A DNA stretch of 64,000 bases, from assembly GCA_949358305.1 (NCBI GenBank), contig OX442314.1, forward strand, positions 682,001 to 746,000. Reading direction: 5' to 3'. Numbering within the stretch: the first letter of the stretch is position 1; each line of letters opens with the position of its first letter. Below, piece after piece: positions 63,943 to 64,000 of this stretch. The position numbers and the translations under genes were made by a program. Below the pieces are notes generated by a model. That model was not told the origin of the DNA. It saw only the letters and a program-made list of their open reading frames with translations, and did not search any database. Source of the stretch: Strigamia acuminata (lineage: Eukaryota; Arthropoda; Chilopoda; Geophilomorpha; Linotaeniidae).

Positions 63943-64000
63943 CTAAAAAATTAATTTAAATTTGTTAAAAAATCAAATAAATTCAAAAATTCAAAATTAA

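Overview
The window comes from an animal genome, most likely an arthropod or another protostome. The support is GT-AG introns, a spectrin-repeat giant gene, a Ty3/Gypsy-type retrotransposon and many short inverted-repeat DNA elements. I cannot name the species.

Nearly the whole window is one gene on the minus strand, read from about 63.9 kb down to position 1 and incomplete at both ends. I traced 62 exons whose splice phases agree at every junction. They give about 20.8 kb of coding sequence, roughly 6,900 codons. Exons 1-57 (63.9-10.0 kb) encode an almost unbroken chain of spectrin repeats. Exons 58-61 (8.8-6.3 kb) encode a short coiled segment, a Ser/Pro-rich linker and a last spectrin-like helix. 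Exon 62 (4639-1) is a huge exon that starts as a mixed charged region and becomes a long Lys/Glu/Ala octapeptide array running off the left edge. The number of spectrin repeats and the large K/E/A exon fit a nesprin-1/MSP-300-type giant linker protein best. The actin-binding and KASH ends that would prove this lie outside the window.

The introns hold most of the remaining DNA. Many carry their own AT-rich minisatellite, often built around the core GCATTTTT. Three interspersed families with terminal inverted repeats recur in several introns and contain expanded internal arrays: TACC-TATTTTACC, TAGGGTTTC and CACGACACCAC types. Other insertions include a TA-flanked element with perfect palindromes (5.2-6.0 kb), TTAA-flanked elements (13.6-14.3, 33.9-40.2 and 43.7-44.3 kb), a hAT-type element with a perfect 8-bp target duplication (44.4-45.1 kb), an ORF-bearing element inside an 18-bp array (51.1-52.2 kb) and a possible solo LTR (54.5-55.0 kb).

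The largest intron (31,381-46,519) holds two distinct systems on the plus strand. One is an apparently intact LTR retrotransposon with identical-looking LTRs, its gag and pol in one frame separated by a single UAA, inserted into a TTAA element. The other is a cluster of three paralogous two-exon genes for small secreted peptides of 70-78 residues. They share nearly identical signal peptides, promoters and introns, while their mature parts differ strongly. Two decayed relatives lie nearby.
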